This document shows positions 47,312-58,298 of a stretch of 64,000 bases of DNA, piece by piece. A model generated the notes under the pieces. That model did no database searches, had not been told where the DNA came from, and saw nothing but the letters and a program-made list of their open reading frames with translations. Every line of letters begins with the position of its first letter. Position 1 is the stretch's first letter. Where the stretch lies: positions 1-64,000 of the forward strand of contig BSBM01000152.1 of the NCBI GenBank assembly GCA_027924585.1. Direction: 5' to 3'. Origin of the DNA: Larix kaempferi (taxonomy: Eukaryota; Streptophyta; Pinopsida; Pinales; Pinaceae). The position numbers were made by a program, and so were the translations under genes.

Positions 47312-47915
47312 TGTTGATGTATATGTAACTTCGGAATGTATTTCATCTATGTATTTTATATATATTTATTGTACCCTTATTAGAGATGTGTTATTCCTCT
47401 ATAAGAAAGTGTCGTCATGTGGATTGACAAGTGTCGCAAGTGTGTGTACTTGCCGATGGGTTATTAGACCACCATGTGTGGGGTCAGCCCTGAAATATAT
47501 ATTATATTGTGGATGTACCTAGCTAGACAAGTCGGCACCATAAGGTCACTGGGAAAACAGGTTAGTATAAATAGAGATCAGGTGATCTCTATTTAGATCA
47601 CTCGGAAAAGCATCTCACTCTCACTCAGAAAGTGGTGTACTACTGAGGAGGAGGATCATCTGCTACTAGGAAACTATCTCAGTGTATTTTGGTTGTACTT
47701 TGGTTGAGCCATTGCTCTCTCTATCTCTGAGGAAGTTGTGGGGTTTTTCACCTTAGGGTTTTCCCCACGGAAACTCTGTGTCTCTTGTCTCTCATGATTT
47801 TGATTCTTGTGATGCTTGTCATGCTTATTGTGATTTTCATGCATTGATATACTGTATATGTTATTCTCTCAGTAAAGATCCTAGAGTATTGTGAATTAAT
47901 GCTCAAAATTTAACA
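47312..47915 (+). repeat. 5' LTR of copia D
   Basis: TGTTGATGTATATG to CAAAATTTAACA. Contains a TATA box within a hairpin at 47568-47595, then a CT-rich segment and an AAGATCCTAGAG block shared with copia C's LTR end. Confidence 0.95.
47566..47595 (+). promoter_or_regulatory. TATA box embedded in a 13-bp perfect hairpin (copia D)
   Basis: TATAAATAG starts at 47566. TAAATAGAGATCA (47568-47580) and TGATCTCTATTTA (47583-47595) are exact inverted copies around a 2-base loop. The loop-side half of the stem differs from copia C's, but pairing is kept. The 3' LTR copy has two mismatches. Confidence 0.75.
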
Positions 47916-47935
47916 TGGTATCAGAGCTAATCTGA
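47916..47935 (+). other. Primer binding site of copia D
   Basis: TGGTATCAGAGCTAATCTGA, beginning immediately after the LTR, with a perfect 12-base initiator-Met tRNA complement. Confidence 0.9.
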
Positions 47936-48488
47936 GAAGAAGACATTTACAGTGACGAAAACTTAAGTTTCTTGTTTATTGGGTTTCTCTCCACAGATTT
48001 TGGAAACGCAGTATAGTAGATTGACTCTACTCATCAAGGCACATCTATCTGTCTAATCAGAATTCAATTCCGAGCATTTTCGGATTTGGCCCTAAAAATT
48101 AGGGTTTCCACAAAAATAGGAATTTCTGGAATTTGAAGACACAGCTGGAAGCTCCTTGCAAAAATCGAAGTTTAGAGCTTTTGATCGAGATTTTTGGCTG
48201 GGTAGATCTCTGGGAAACTAAAACCCTAATTCTGGGCTCTCCCTAGTGAACCCGAGAGGACAAAAAGGAAAATTTGACGGGCAAAGCTTTGCTGATCTCA
48301 AATTCTGAATACACCAGGTTGATCAGCTCATCAAGGTGCATCTTTCTATCTTTTCAAAAATTTGAAATTCACATTTTGAATTTTTAGGGTTTTTTCGACA
48401 AACCCTAATCTGGGACCAGATCCAGTTTTCAGCATTTCAAGTGGTAAGACCTAAATATTTTCTATTTCCATTTGAAGTACTCTTTAAG

Positions 48489-50315
48489 ATGTCTCACCAC
48501 ACCAAGCTTGATGATAAGCTTGAAGGGATTGATAACTTCCGAGCTTGGAAGTATAGGATTGGGTTAATCCTGGAAGAGAATGAGTTGGACTCATATATAA
48601 AAGAAGACATCCCTATCCCAGAGGATGAAGAGGCCAAGGTATTGCATAAGAAGAACTTGGTCAAGGCAAAGAGAATCATTGTTGATTCTATCAAAGATCA
48701 TCTCATACCCCATGTGTCTTCTCTAAAGACACCCAAGGAGATGTTTGACTCTTTGACCAAGCTATTTGAAGGGAAGAACATAAATCGGAAGATGACCTTG
48801 AGGAACCAATTGAAAGTAGTAAAGTTTCAGAATGGAGAAACCATTCAATCTTATTTTTCTAAGGTCTCCCAGATTAAGGAACAACTGGAAGCAGTAGATG
48901 AAATGGCGGAGAATGGTGAAGTTGTCATGACCACTCTGAATGGCCTACCTAGGTCATGGGACTCCTTCATTCAAGGAATTTGTGCAAGAAAGAAATTGGT
49001 ATCCTTCAACAAATTGCGGGAAGAATGCTCTCAAGAAAAAGCTAGACTTGTAGCTCGTGAGGAAAAGATGGGAGGTGAAGATCAAGCTCTTGCAGCTCAC
49101 ACCAAAAGAAGCAAGCCCAAGAAGGAGCACTCTCGCTACAACAGATCCTTTCAAAAGAGTAAGAAGGATCTAAGATGCTTCACATGCAATGAGAAGGGTC
49201 ACTTTGCTTTAGATTGTCCCAAGAACAAAAGGGATAATAACAACAACTCCAGTAAGAAGAAGAAGGGCAGCAAAAGAAGGTTTCATGCTCATGCTGCCGA
49301 AGATGATGAACCCCCAAAGAAGAAGGCTAGTGCAGAAAGTGATAAAGATGATGACTCATCAAGTGAAGAAGAGTATGTTCTGATCTCTGCTCTAACAGGT
49401 ACTATCCCCCATGGTTGTAATGATTGGTTAATTAACAGTGAGGCTTCCAAACACATGACTGGGTTTAAGGAATCTTTTGTGAACCTATCTGAACATGAAT
49501 CACCCCATAAGGTGAAACTTGGGGATGATTATCAATACCCAATCAAAGGAAGTGGTGAAGCCTCCTACAACCTAGATTCTGGAAAATATTTGAAGATGAA
49601 AGAAGTCCTTTATGTACCTAGGCTCAAGAAGAACTTAATCTCCATCTCTGCATTGGATGCAAAAGGTATGAGGGTTGCATTTGTGGATGGCCAAGTCCTA
49701 ATGTGGCCAAAGGGAAAGACCATAGATGATGCAGTAGTGATTGGAGAGCAAGAGGGAGGTTTGTATAAATTGAAGGGACAACCTGAACATGCCATGGTAC
49801 ATGAATCCATGGAGCCAAGTGAACTTTTGCATAGAAGACTTGCTCATATGCACTATAGGGCACTTCCAATTGCAAGCAAGGCTGTAGAGGGTCTTCCTGA
49901 AATCAAGACCAAACATGAAGGTGTTTGCAAAGGGTGTGCAAAAGGTAAGAACATTAAGAAGGCTTTCCCAAGTAGTGAAAGCAAGGAAAAGGATATCCTG
50001 GAGATCATCCACTCAGATGTATGTTGTCCTATGTCATCCAGTTCTCTTAGTGGGTATGTTTACTATGTCTCATTTATTGATGAATTCTGTAGGAAGACTT
50101 GGGTATACTTTTTTAAGAACAAAGATGAGGTGTTTGATAAATTCAAGGAATTCAAAACCTTGATGGAGAATCAAACTGACAAGAAGATCAAAACATTCAG
50201 ATCCGACAATGGTGGAGAATTCACCTTAGGTGACTTCAAGAAACTTTGTAGTGATTCAGGGATTAAAAGGGAGTTGACTGCTCCTTATAATCCTCAACAG
50301 AATGGAGTTGCATAA
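48489..50315 (+). pseudogene. Copia D gag, protease and integrase N-terminal half
   Basis: I place the start at MSHHTKLDDKLEGIDNFRAW (48489), the usual copia gag opening; an upstream in-frame ATG at 48441 adds 16 residues without homology. Gag core, then a complete knuckle CFTCNEKGHFALDC (about 49176-49217), a Lys-rich and acidic linker, and the protease, whose active site reads NSEAS (49434-49448) in place of DSGAS, so it has lost the catalytic Asp. Integrase: finger HRRLAHMHYRA with CKGCAKGKN, core HSDVCC with the first Asp, RSDNGGEFTLGD with the second. The frame ends at TAA 50313-50315, exactly where the third catalytic residue (Glu) belongs. Confidence 0.9.
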
Positions 50316-50696
50316 AGGAAGAAAAGAACTATCATGGAAGCAGCAAGGGAAATGCTCCATGACCAGGATCTACCTATGCATCTATGGGCAGAAGCAGCTA
50401 GAACAGCTGTATATGTGCAGAAAAAAACACCCCACAAGATATTGGACAACAAGACACTAGAAGAGGTCTTTTATGGTAAGAAATCTGAAGTCAGTCATCT
50501 CAGAATATTTAGTTGTCCAGTATACACTCATGTTCCAAAGAAAAAGAGGACTAAACTAGATCCTTCAGGAAAGAAGGGTATCTTTGTGGGTTACAATGAA
50601 AGCTTGAAGGATTACAGAATATACTTTTCAAGGTTCAAGAAGATTGATGTCAGCAAGGATGTAACATATGATGAAAACTCAGCATTCATCAAATAA
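50316..50696 (+). pseudogene. Copia D integrase C-terminal half
   Basis: Same frame as the preceding ORF, continuing RKKRTIMEAAREMLHDQDLP, WAEAARTAVYVQKKTPHKIL, HLRIFSCPVYTHVPKKKRTK and KKGIFVGYNESLKDYRIYFS, typical for copia integrase. A second nonsense codon (TAA 50694-50696) separates it from the RT part. Confidence 0.9.
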
Positions 50697-52523
50697 AGGA
50701 AGGCACCTATTGAAGTTTATGAAGAACCTAAGGAAACTAAATTTCAAGACACTACCATGACTGAAGCAGTTCCAAAAGTTGTTCGTGAGTTTGAAGATCC
50801 GCAAGAACCTATAGATCCACCCCGTGAGGATAACTCTCACAAGAGGAAACCTGCATGGGCTAGAGAGCTCATTCAAGATGCAGAAAAATTTGGCATTCCA
50901 GAAGAAGAACACAGAGCAAAGAAGAGAACTAGATCACATACCAGCTATGTTGCTTTACTCTGTGACATTATGAACAAAGAACCTTCCAGTTATGAAGAAG
51001 CAGCGGAAAAGAAAGAATGGAAGGATGCCATGGTTGAGGAATACCAATCAATAATGAAGAATGATGTTTGGGATGTTGTACCAAGACCTAAAGAGAAGTC
51101 TATTGTGACTTCTAAATGGATCTACAATATCAAGCATGCTGCAGATGGCAGTGTAGAGAAATACAAAGCAAGATTCGTAGCTCGTGGCTTCTCTCAGAAA
51201 GAGGGAATAGATTATGAAGAAACTTTTGCACCTGTAGCCAGGTATACTTCCATCAGAATAGTACTTGCCCTGGCTGCAGCGATGAAATGGAAAATACACC
51301 AGATGGATGTCAAGATTACTTTCTTGAATGGTGTAGTTGAAGAGGAAGTATATGTAGAGCAGCCACTCGGTTTTGAAATACATGACAGGGAGTCATATGT
51401 GTGCAGATTGAAGAAAGCCTTGTATGGCTTGAAACAAGCTCCTAGAACTTGGTATGGTAGGATGGACAGTTTCCTATCTAGTTTGGGATTTACTAAGAGT
51501 AAAGCGGATTCCAACCTCTACTACAAGGTTGAGGAAGGAAATCCTGTGATTCTACTCCTGTATGTGGATGACCTATTTGTAACAGGAGATGACAGATTGA
51601 TTGTAGATACGAAGAGGAATCTTGCTGCTGAATTCGACATGAAAGATTTGGGAATGATGCATTATTTCCTAGGTATGGAGGTGTGGCAGAGTGAAGGTGG
51701 GATCTTCCTTGGTCAAGGGAAGTACACAGTAGATATCCTGAAGAGATTCGGGATGATGGATTGCAAGGCCATGGCCACAGCTATGGCATCGAATCTGAAG
51801 CTTCTATGTAATGCTTCATCTGAGCTGGTTGATGTCTCTATGTATCGTCAGATGATTGGATCCTTGATGTACCTGACGAACACAAGACCAAATATTTGCT
51901 TTGCGGTGAACACATTGAGTCAGTTCCTGACAAATCCGAGTTGTGTTCATCTGGTTGCTGTAAAGCATGTTCTGAGGTACCTGAAGGGTACAGTGGATTA
52001 TGGGATCAAGTATGAGGCAGATCAAAAGTTTAAACTGCAGGGTTATGTTGATTCAGATTGGGCTGGCAGTGCTGCAGATAGGAAGAGCACATCTGGGTGC
52101 TGCTTCAGTATGGGATCAGGTGTGATCTCTTGGTTTAGCAGGAAGCAGTCCTACGTAGCACTGAGTACAGCTAAGGTAGAGTATGTTGCATCCTGTTCAG
52201 CTAGTTGTGAGGCAGTATGGCTACGGAAGCTACTGTCTGAGTTATTTGATCTCCCGTTGGATGATACTGGTATCTTCTGTGATAACCAGATTTGTGTGAA
52301 GCTGTCTGAGAATCCATTGTTTCATGACAGGTCGAAACACATAGAGATCAAATATCACTATATCAGGGATATGGTGCAGAGAGGATCTGTGAAGCTCCTC
52401 TATGTTGCGACGGACGAGCAGATTGCAGATGTGCTGACGAAGCCACTAGCCAGGGTGAAGTTTGAGTACTTCAGAGAGAGGCTTGGTGTTCTTCATATCG
52501 AGGACAGTTCGAGGAAGAAGTGA
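50697..52523 (+). pseudogene. Copia D reverse transcriptase and RNase H
   Basis: Still in the same frame. After a charged linker, RT runs from [20 protein letters not shown] through [36 protein letters not shown] and [15 protein letters not shown] (YVDD intact). RNase H shows [40 protein letters not shown] and [20 protein letters not shown], with Asp, Glu, Asp present, ending [20 protein letters not shown] at the stop 52521-52523. The open part from the ATG at 50757 is 588 codons. Of all genes in the window, this domain looks least damaged. Confidence 0.92.
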
Positions 52524-53220
52524 TGGACACATTTGCTGAAGCCATTCCAAGCATGTTGGAAGGAGGATCCTTCACATGGCTGTGGATGTAAGCGTTGTAT
52601 GATGAGCATCAGGATGATGTTCCAGTTTCTGCTTTGATATGATCAATTGGGTCATTTATATGTAGGTATCATGTTGGATGCTGGATATGATCAGTTGGAT
52701 CATTTATATGTATGTATGCATCATGTTGGATGCTGGATATGATCAGTTGGATCATTTTTATGTATGTATGTATGCATCATGTTGGATGATGGATATGATC
52801 AGTTTGATCATTTATATGTATGTATGCATCATGTTGGATGCTGGATATGATCGGTTGGATCATGTGTATGTATTTTTGTATATGCATCATGTTGGATGCT
52901 TGGACCATGTATCTGTATATGTATCAGGTGGATACATTGTATGATCAGGTGGATCATGTATGGTGATATGTATCATGTATTTGTATTTGTATCATGTGGA
53001 TACATTGTATGATCAAGTGGATCATGTATGATGATATGTATCAGGTAGATACTTGGTATGCATCATGTAAATGCATTGTATGATCAAGATGATTATGGAT
53101 GACGATCTTTAGGATGTTGCTCCAGATGACATGTAGTAAGATGTTGCAGTGATGATGATCAGGATGATCATGTGTACATCGGGATGATGTATGGTGAGTA
53201 TCAGGTTGATACTCTATGGC
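52524..53220 (+). repeat. Copia D 3' region, 52-58-bp minisatellite
   Basis: CATGTTGGATG recurs at 52670, 52722, 52778, 52830 and 52888 (spacings 52, 56, 52, 58). Units contain GGATATGATCAGTTGGATCA and TATGTATGTATGCATCATG. It passes into degenerate GATCA/TGATACA repeats up to about 53220, resembling copia C's array. No gene. Confidence 0.85.
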
Positions 53221-53860
53221 CATGGATTAGGTTGTGCAGATGAGCATATAATATGGCCCTGGGAGATTTGCAGATAGTCTTTCGAGTTTTTGCCTATGGC
53301 ATGTAATTCGTGCCCTAGGATATCTAGCAAATGCTCTTTCAAGGTTTTGCTCTGGGAGGACATATAATTTGGCCCTTCGAGATCTGCAGATAATCTTTCG
53401 AGGTTTTTCCTATGGCATGTAATTCGTACCCTGGGATATCTAGTAGATGCTCTTTCGAGGTTTTGTCCTATGGCATATAATATGTCCCTGGGAGATCCGA
53501 TAGGTTGGGCTGTCTTCCCGTAATAACTCCTGGGATGCTCTTGTGAGATTTTGCCATGACCACATATAATCTGTCCCTGGGAGATCCTATAGGTAGAGTT
53601 GTGTGCTCGTAACAGGCTGGGATGCTCTTGCGAGGTTTTGTTGTGAGCACGTATAATATGTCCCTGGGAGATCCTATAGGTAGAGCTGTGTGCTCGTAAC
53701 ATCCTCGGATTCTCTTGCGAGGTTTTGTGGTGAGGTCATATATAATATGGCCCTGGGAGATCCTATAGGTAGAGCCGTGTGTTCGTAACAGCCTGGGATG
53801 CTCTTTCGAGGTTTTGTGATGCATGTAATAAGTCCTGAGGATTCCACAGTATGGCCAGTG
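53221..53860. repeat. Copia D 3' region, 57- and 88-bp units with CCCTGGGAGATC core
   Basis: The core CCCTGGGAGATC or a variant occurs at 53257, 53313, 53373, 53429, 53486, 53575, 53662 and 53751: four spacings near 57 bp, then three near 88 bp. Units also share CTCTTTCGAGGTTTTG and CATGTAAT. Antisense frames of 162 and 118 codons (53214-53702, 53468-53824) run through the units and give repetitive peptides such as PIGSPRDILYV. I treat these as products of the repeat. Confidence 0.85.
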
Positions 53861-54102
53861 ATGACGAAGACCTGCAGGTGGTGGGCCTACATCTAGTATG
53901 AAAAAGGACTGGCTCTGTAGAACTTCCTATGACGAGTAAAGTCAGGCTCTGTAGAACTTCCTATGATGAGTAAAGTCAGAGATTGGTTGAGATAGCAGCA
54001 ACAGTGACGATGATGATGACGATGCATCAATGTCGATGATCCCGAGAAGAAGACTTCTCTAGCAGATCTGTGTCAAGAAATACCTTCCTAGTTGAGAGGG
54101 AG
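53861..54102 (+). other. Copia D conserved 3' tail and polypurine tract
   Basis: A block with GACGAAGACCTGCAGGTGG and GGCTCTGTAGAACTTCCTAT (the latter in two copies about 35 bp apart) is also present in copia C (55248-55335), so it is conserved between the two families. The polypurine tract is TTGAGAGGGAG at 54092-54102. Confidence 0.75.
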
Positions 54103-54706
54103 TGTTGCTGTATATGTAACTTCGGAATGTATTTCATCTATGTATTTTATATATATTTATTGTACCCTTATTAGAGATGTGTTATTCCTCTATAAGGAAG
54201 TGTCGTAATGTGGATTGACAAGTGTCGCAAGTGTGTGTACTTGCCGATGGGTTATTAGACCACCATGTGTGGGGTAGGCCCTGAAATATATATTATATTG
54301 TGGATGTACCTAGCTAGACAAGTCGGCCCCATAAGGTCACTGGGAAAACAGGTTAGTATAAATAGAGATAAGGTGATCTCTATCTAGATCACTCGGAAAA
54401 GTATCTCACTCTCACTCAGAAAGTGGCGCACTAATGAGGAGGAGGATCATATGCTACTAGAAAACTATCTCAGTGTATTTTGGTTGTACTTTGGTTGAGC
54501 CATTGCTCTCTCTATCTCTGAGGAAGTTGTGGGGTTTTTCACCTTGGGGTTTTCCCCATGGAATCTCTGTGTCTCTTGTCTCTCATGCTTTTGATTCTTG
54601 TGATGCTTGTCATGCTTATTGTGATTGTCATGCATTGATATACTGTATATGTTATTCTCTCAGTAAAGATCCTAGAGTATTGTGAATTAGTGATCAAAAT
54701 TTAACA
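54103..54706 (+). repeat. 3' LTR of copia D
   Basis: TGTTGCTGTATATG to CAAAATTTAACA, 604 bp, about 96.5% identical to the 5' LTR, followed by the acagg duplication. Confidence 0.95.
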
Positions 54707-54711
54707 ACAGG

Positions 54712-55490
54712 TTGTGCAGTAGCATGTAATATCTCCCTGGGAGATCCGATAGGTTGAACAGTAAGCTCGTAACCAGTCCTGGGATTCTCTTTCGAGGCTT
54801 TGCGAGGGAGGCATGTAATCAGTCTTGGAGAGCCGATAGGTTGTGCTAGGCACGTAAAAGTCCTGGGATGCTCTTTAGAGATCTTGACGGTCGTGCTAGG
54901 CACATAAAAAATTTTGGGATTCTCTTTAAGGTTTTGCATGTTCACATGTAATCAATCCTAGAGATCTGATAGGTTGTGCTAGGAACGTAAAAGTCCTGGG
55001 ATCCTCTTTAGAGATCTTGTCGGTCGTGCTAGGAACATAAACATTCCTGGGAGATCTTGTCGGTTGTGTGAAAGAACATAAAGGATCCTGGGATGCTCTT
55101 GTCAGGTTTTGCAAAGACTACATGTAATCAATCCTGGGATATCTTGTCGGTCGTGCAAAAGCACATAAAGTTTCCTGGGATGCTCTTGTCAGGTTTTGCA
55201 GAGGCACATAATCAGTTCTGAGATTCCACCTATATCAGGCTGCTCGCAGAGATGATGAAGACCTACAGGAGGCTAGGACTACATCCATCATGAAAAAGGG
55301 TTGGCTCTGTAGAACTTCCTATGATGAGAAGAATTGAGAGATAGCACTAGTGATCAAGATGACCAGTACAGAAGCGGTGACGATGATGCTCCATGATCCA
55401 GTGACGATGATCTAGCTCCAGAAATGAAGACTTCTGCCTATATGTATTAATGACCTGTGTCAAGATAATACCTTCCTAGTTAAGAGGGAT
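54712..55490 (+). repeat. Copia C 3' region, right part: CCTGGGA repeats and polypurine tract
   Basis: Resumes copia C after D. It holds roughly eight diverged units with CCTGGGATGCTCTT, GATAGGTTGTGC and CATGTAATC, of the same kind as in copia D, then the conserved block with GGTTGGCTCTGTAGAACTTC, and ends in TTAAGAGGGAT (55480-55490) before the LTR. Short antisense frames follow from the repeats. Confidence 0.8.
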
Positions 55491-56129
55491 TGTTGATGTA
55501 TTTGTAACTTCAGAATATATTCACTTGTATATTGTATGTATTACATTTGTACTTTATTGTATCCCCAACGAGGATGTATTATTCCTCCGATTAGAAGTGT
55601 CACCATTTGTATTTGCAAGTGTTGCAAGTTATATTGTAAGTGTTGTAACTTATATTTGATGGGTTATTAGACCACCTTAAAGGGGTTTTCCCAGTATGAG
55701 TTAAACGGTTATTAAACCACCCTAGTGGGGTCGGCCCAGTGACAAGTGGTAGTGGGTTATTAGAGTCTCCTAAGGGAGGTCGGACCAGTTAGAGTAAAAG
55801 GCAAGTAAAGGTAAAGTATAAATAGATAGGAGCACCTCTATATTTATTCATTCATTCACTCACTTTGCATTAGTGAGAGAGAGGAGGAGTGTGCACAAGT
55901 GGAGGAGGAGAAGCTGCTAGAAGACTATCTCTTGTTTTGCGATTTCATCTTTGTGATCTTTGTATTGGTGCTCATTCTATCTCTGAGGAAGTTGCGGCGT
56001 TTTTCACCTTCTTAGTTTTCCCCAGTGAAATGTTTTGTGTCTCTTGCCTCTTGTGTTTGATATGCTATACATGTTGTTCTCTCAGTTAAGATCCTAGATC
56101 ATATTGAATTAAATGATGAAAAACTAACA
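55491..56129 (+). repeat. 3' LTR of copia C
   Basis: TGTTGATGTATTTG to AAAAACTAACA, 639 bp; differs from the 5' LTR by about 42 substitutions, a 4-base and a 1-base indel. Confidence 0.9.
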
Positions 56130-57599
56130 AGTGTTCAATGCCTATTTTACTCTACTTGTCATATATTGGAATATGTTTTAAGGATGGTTATTGTCTCTGT
56201 GGATGGATCTCGGACCCATTGCTTCCCGAGTTTACTTAGCTTATTATAATCCAACATCATTCTTAAATGTCTCTGTAGGTGGTTTGGTTGACCAACGCAA
56301 TGCCTTATGGCTAGCGTATGCAATTCCCTAAGTTCTTCAAAGTTTAAGCTTTTCCAAGTATAAAGAAGGGGGAACAAGGTCCCATAGTAAGAACATGCCA
56401 TGGTCATGCATAGCGAAGCTTTGGTGAAGGTTTCCCACATTTTATATGAACCTATGTGATTATAATAATGTTCATTGGTCTTATCTTAGTGCCATTCGTA
56501 TGTAATTTAAACCATAGTGGGGGGGTGGTTGGCATTCAATGCTACCCATGTGATGGCCAGGCGCATGAAATGCGTGAAGGTTCCACGTTGGCATTGCATT
56601 CAAGTTTGGACAGGAGGTAGGGTTTTACAATTTCATTCACAGTTTGGATGTATCATTTGTTATGTTTGCGACTTCGTTGTAGGAGAGGGAATCTGAGGAT
56701 TCCTCTTTGTGTTTTCCTTGGAAGTGACTTGTACAGGACCAGAGCTGCACTCTTGGTCTGTGGTGTAATGCCTCGGAGGAGGCGACTTCACGGTGTTGGC
56801 TTCAATTCAGGTATGGTTCTACCCACTCGTTATTTGGTATTGTTTGTGTAAAGATTTATGTATGTGCATTTTCATGTTAGCTGACCTCTGGTTTGTTCTG
56901 TGTTCAAGGTGATTTATACGACATTTTACCACCTGGGGTTGCTTTGCGAAAATGCTAGTTGACTGCGATTGCTTCAGGTAATCTCATGGCCTCTAATGGA
57001 CTTGCTTTACTCTACGGAGAAACATTTGAATATGTTGGTTCTTGTTTGTGGTTTGGTGTTTATAATGCTGGTTCGATGCGCTCCTAGTGGAGAGACAAGG
57101 GATTCCTAGTGAGCCATAAATATTCTTAGCAGGGTGTTGCTCTGTTGCATGTCTGTAATTTTTTCCCATTTTGGGGGTTTTCACTGTGTAATTTAGATAA
57201 TAGCGATTTTGTATATTCAAGGTTTATCTGAGGGTTTTAAATGAATGTAATACACCTATCAGGCGTTTCAAGTGCTTGGTTTTGGTATATTGTGTTTTTA
57301 ATAGCGGAGCGCTTCACGGTTTTATGTCTGTAAATTAAAATGGCATTCTCTGTTTTGGTCTTTCTCTACAATATGAATTGTCTCTCAATTTTGGTATTTC
57401 TCTTCAATACGTATTTATTACTTTTAGCATAAGCATGATGCTTTCTGTTCGGGAATCTATGCTCTGTTGTTGAGATTTTTCTTATTAAAAATTACTCTAA
57501 TTTATGGGTTTTCGTAATTTATTTTCGAAGTGTGCATGGAGGTGAGGAATCTGGGTTTTAACGTGTTTAAATTCTATGAGTGTGTTAATGCCTAACATA

Positions 57600-57920
57600 T
57601 TTAATTCCTGGTCAAACGCTTGAGCATGACCCTGTTTATGTTTGGAGTTTTGGTTCTACGGGATTCGATCCCTGGTCAACCACTTGAGCGTGACCCTGTT
57701 TGTGTGTGAATTGGAATTTCGATGCTAAAGGATTCGATCCCTGGTCAAACATTGAGAGAATGACCCTATCTGTGTGTGAATTAAACTTCGACATTTATGG
57801 GATTCGATCCCTGGTCAAACGCTGGAAACGTGACCCTAACTATGTGTGAGATAAAAATCGTTCTTTACGGGATTCAATCCCTAGTCAACGTTGGAAGCGT
57901 GACCCTGACTATCTGTGAAT
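57600..57920. repeat. Five 70-bp tandem units (5' LTR of F)
   Basis: CCTGGTCAA or CCTAGTCAA at 57607, 57671, 57740, 57810 and 57880 (spacings 64, 69, 70, 70). Here most units read GGGATTCGATCCCTGGTCAA. Confidence 0.85.
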
Positions 57921-58189
57921 TGCGTAAGTACATGACTTAGCATGAGTCCACCTTGTGTTTTTGGTTTTGACTAAGGAGAGCTTTACTCTCAGTCTGTTTT
58001 GTGCAAAGGGTAACATAATGTTGGAATTCTAGTTGATATATATGATATGTGATGTTTTAATGAAAGTAATGGTTTGATTTTTAAGTTTCCTATTTAGTGC
58101 AGTTTAATGATTTATATGTTTTTGATGATTTCTATATTTAATATATATAATTTATAAGTATATATATTAAATATCCTAGTTAGAGTTTA

Positions 58190-58298
58190 GGGACTTGGTA
58201 CCAAAATCTGGTTCTAGAATTCTCTCTATATATAGGCAGAATGGGACTTGGTCCCAAAATCCGGTTCTAGAATTCTCTCTATATATAGGCAGAATGGG
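58190..58298 (-). promoter_or_regulatory. Duplicated TATA region in gypsy F 5' LTR
   Basis: A 53-bp segment starting GGGACTTGGT is present twice in tandem. Each copy includes CTATATATAG (58226-58235 and 58279-58288), which on the transcribed minus strand is a TATA box about 1.5 kb from the LTR start, comparable to gypsy G (1.29 kb). The 3' LTR has a single, mutated copy (CTAAATAGG near 31070). Confidence 0.6.

Larger units (their letters stand above)
47312..54706 (+). mobile_element. Copia D: nearly complete Ty1/copia element nested in copia C
   Basis: LTRs of 604 bp at both ends (47312-47915, 54103-54706), about 21 differences by eye (3.5%), TG...CA ends, and a perfect duplication acagg (47307-47311, 54707-54711). 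The interior has an iMet primer site, a single 1344-codon gag-pol frame (48489-52523) broken by two nonsense codons, a 1.6-kb repeat-rich 3' region and a polypurine tract. It is the youngest element in the nest. Confidence 0.95.
37720..56129 (+). mobile_element. Copia C: 18.4-kb locus including nested E and D
   Basis: LTRs at 37720-38361 and 55491-56129 (642 and 639 bp, about 42 substitutions by eye, 6.6%), TG...CA ends, and a perfect 5-bp duplication agtgt (37715-37719 and 56130-56134). Gypsy F's LTR sequence continues across the two outer junctions. Once gypsy E (40125-44469) and copia D (47312-54706) are removed, about 6.7 kb remain: leader, start of gag, an intron-like foreign segment, RT-RNase H and a long repeat-rich 3' region. 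Protease and integrase are missing, so it was non-autonomous. Confidence 0.9.

Noticed and set aside
53214-53824. Antisense ORFs of 162 and 118 codons as genes
   Set aside because: They run through a tandem array in a copia 3' region and encode its repeat; no start context, promoter or domain.
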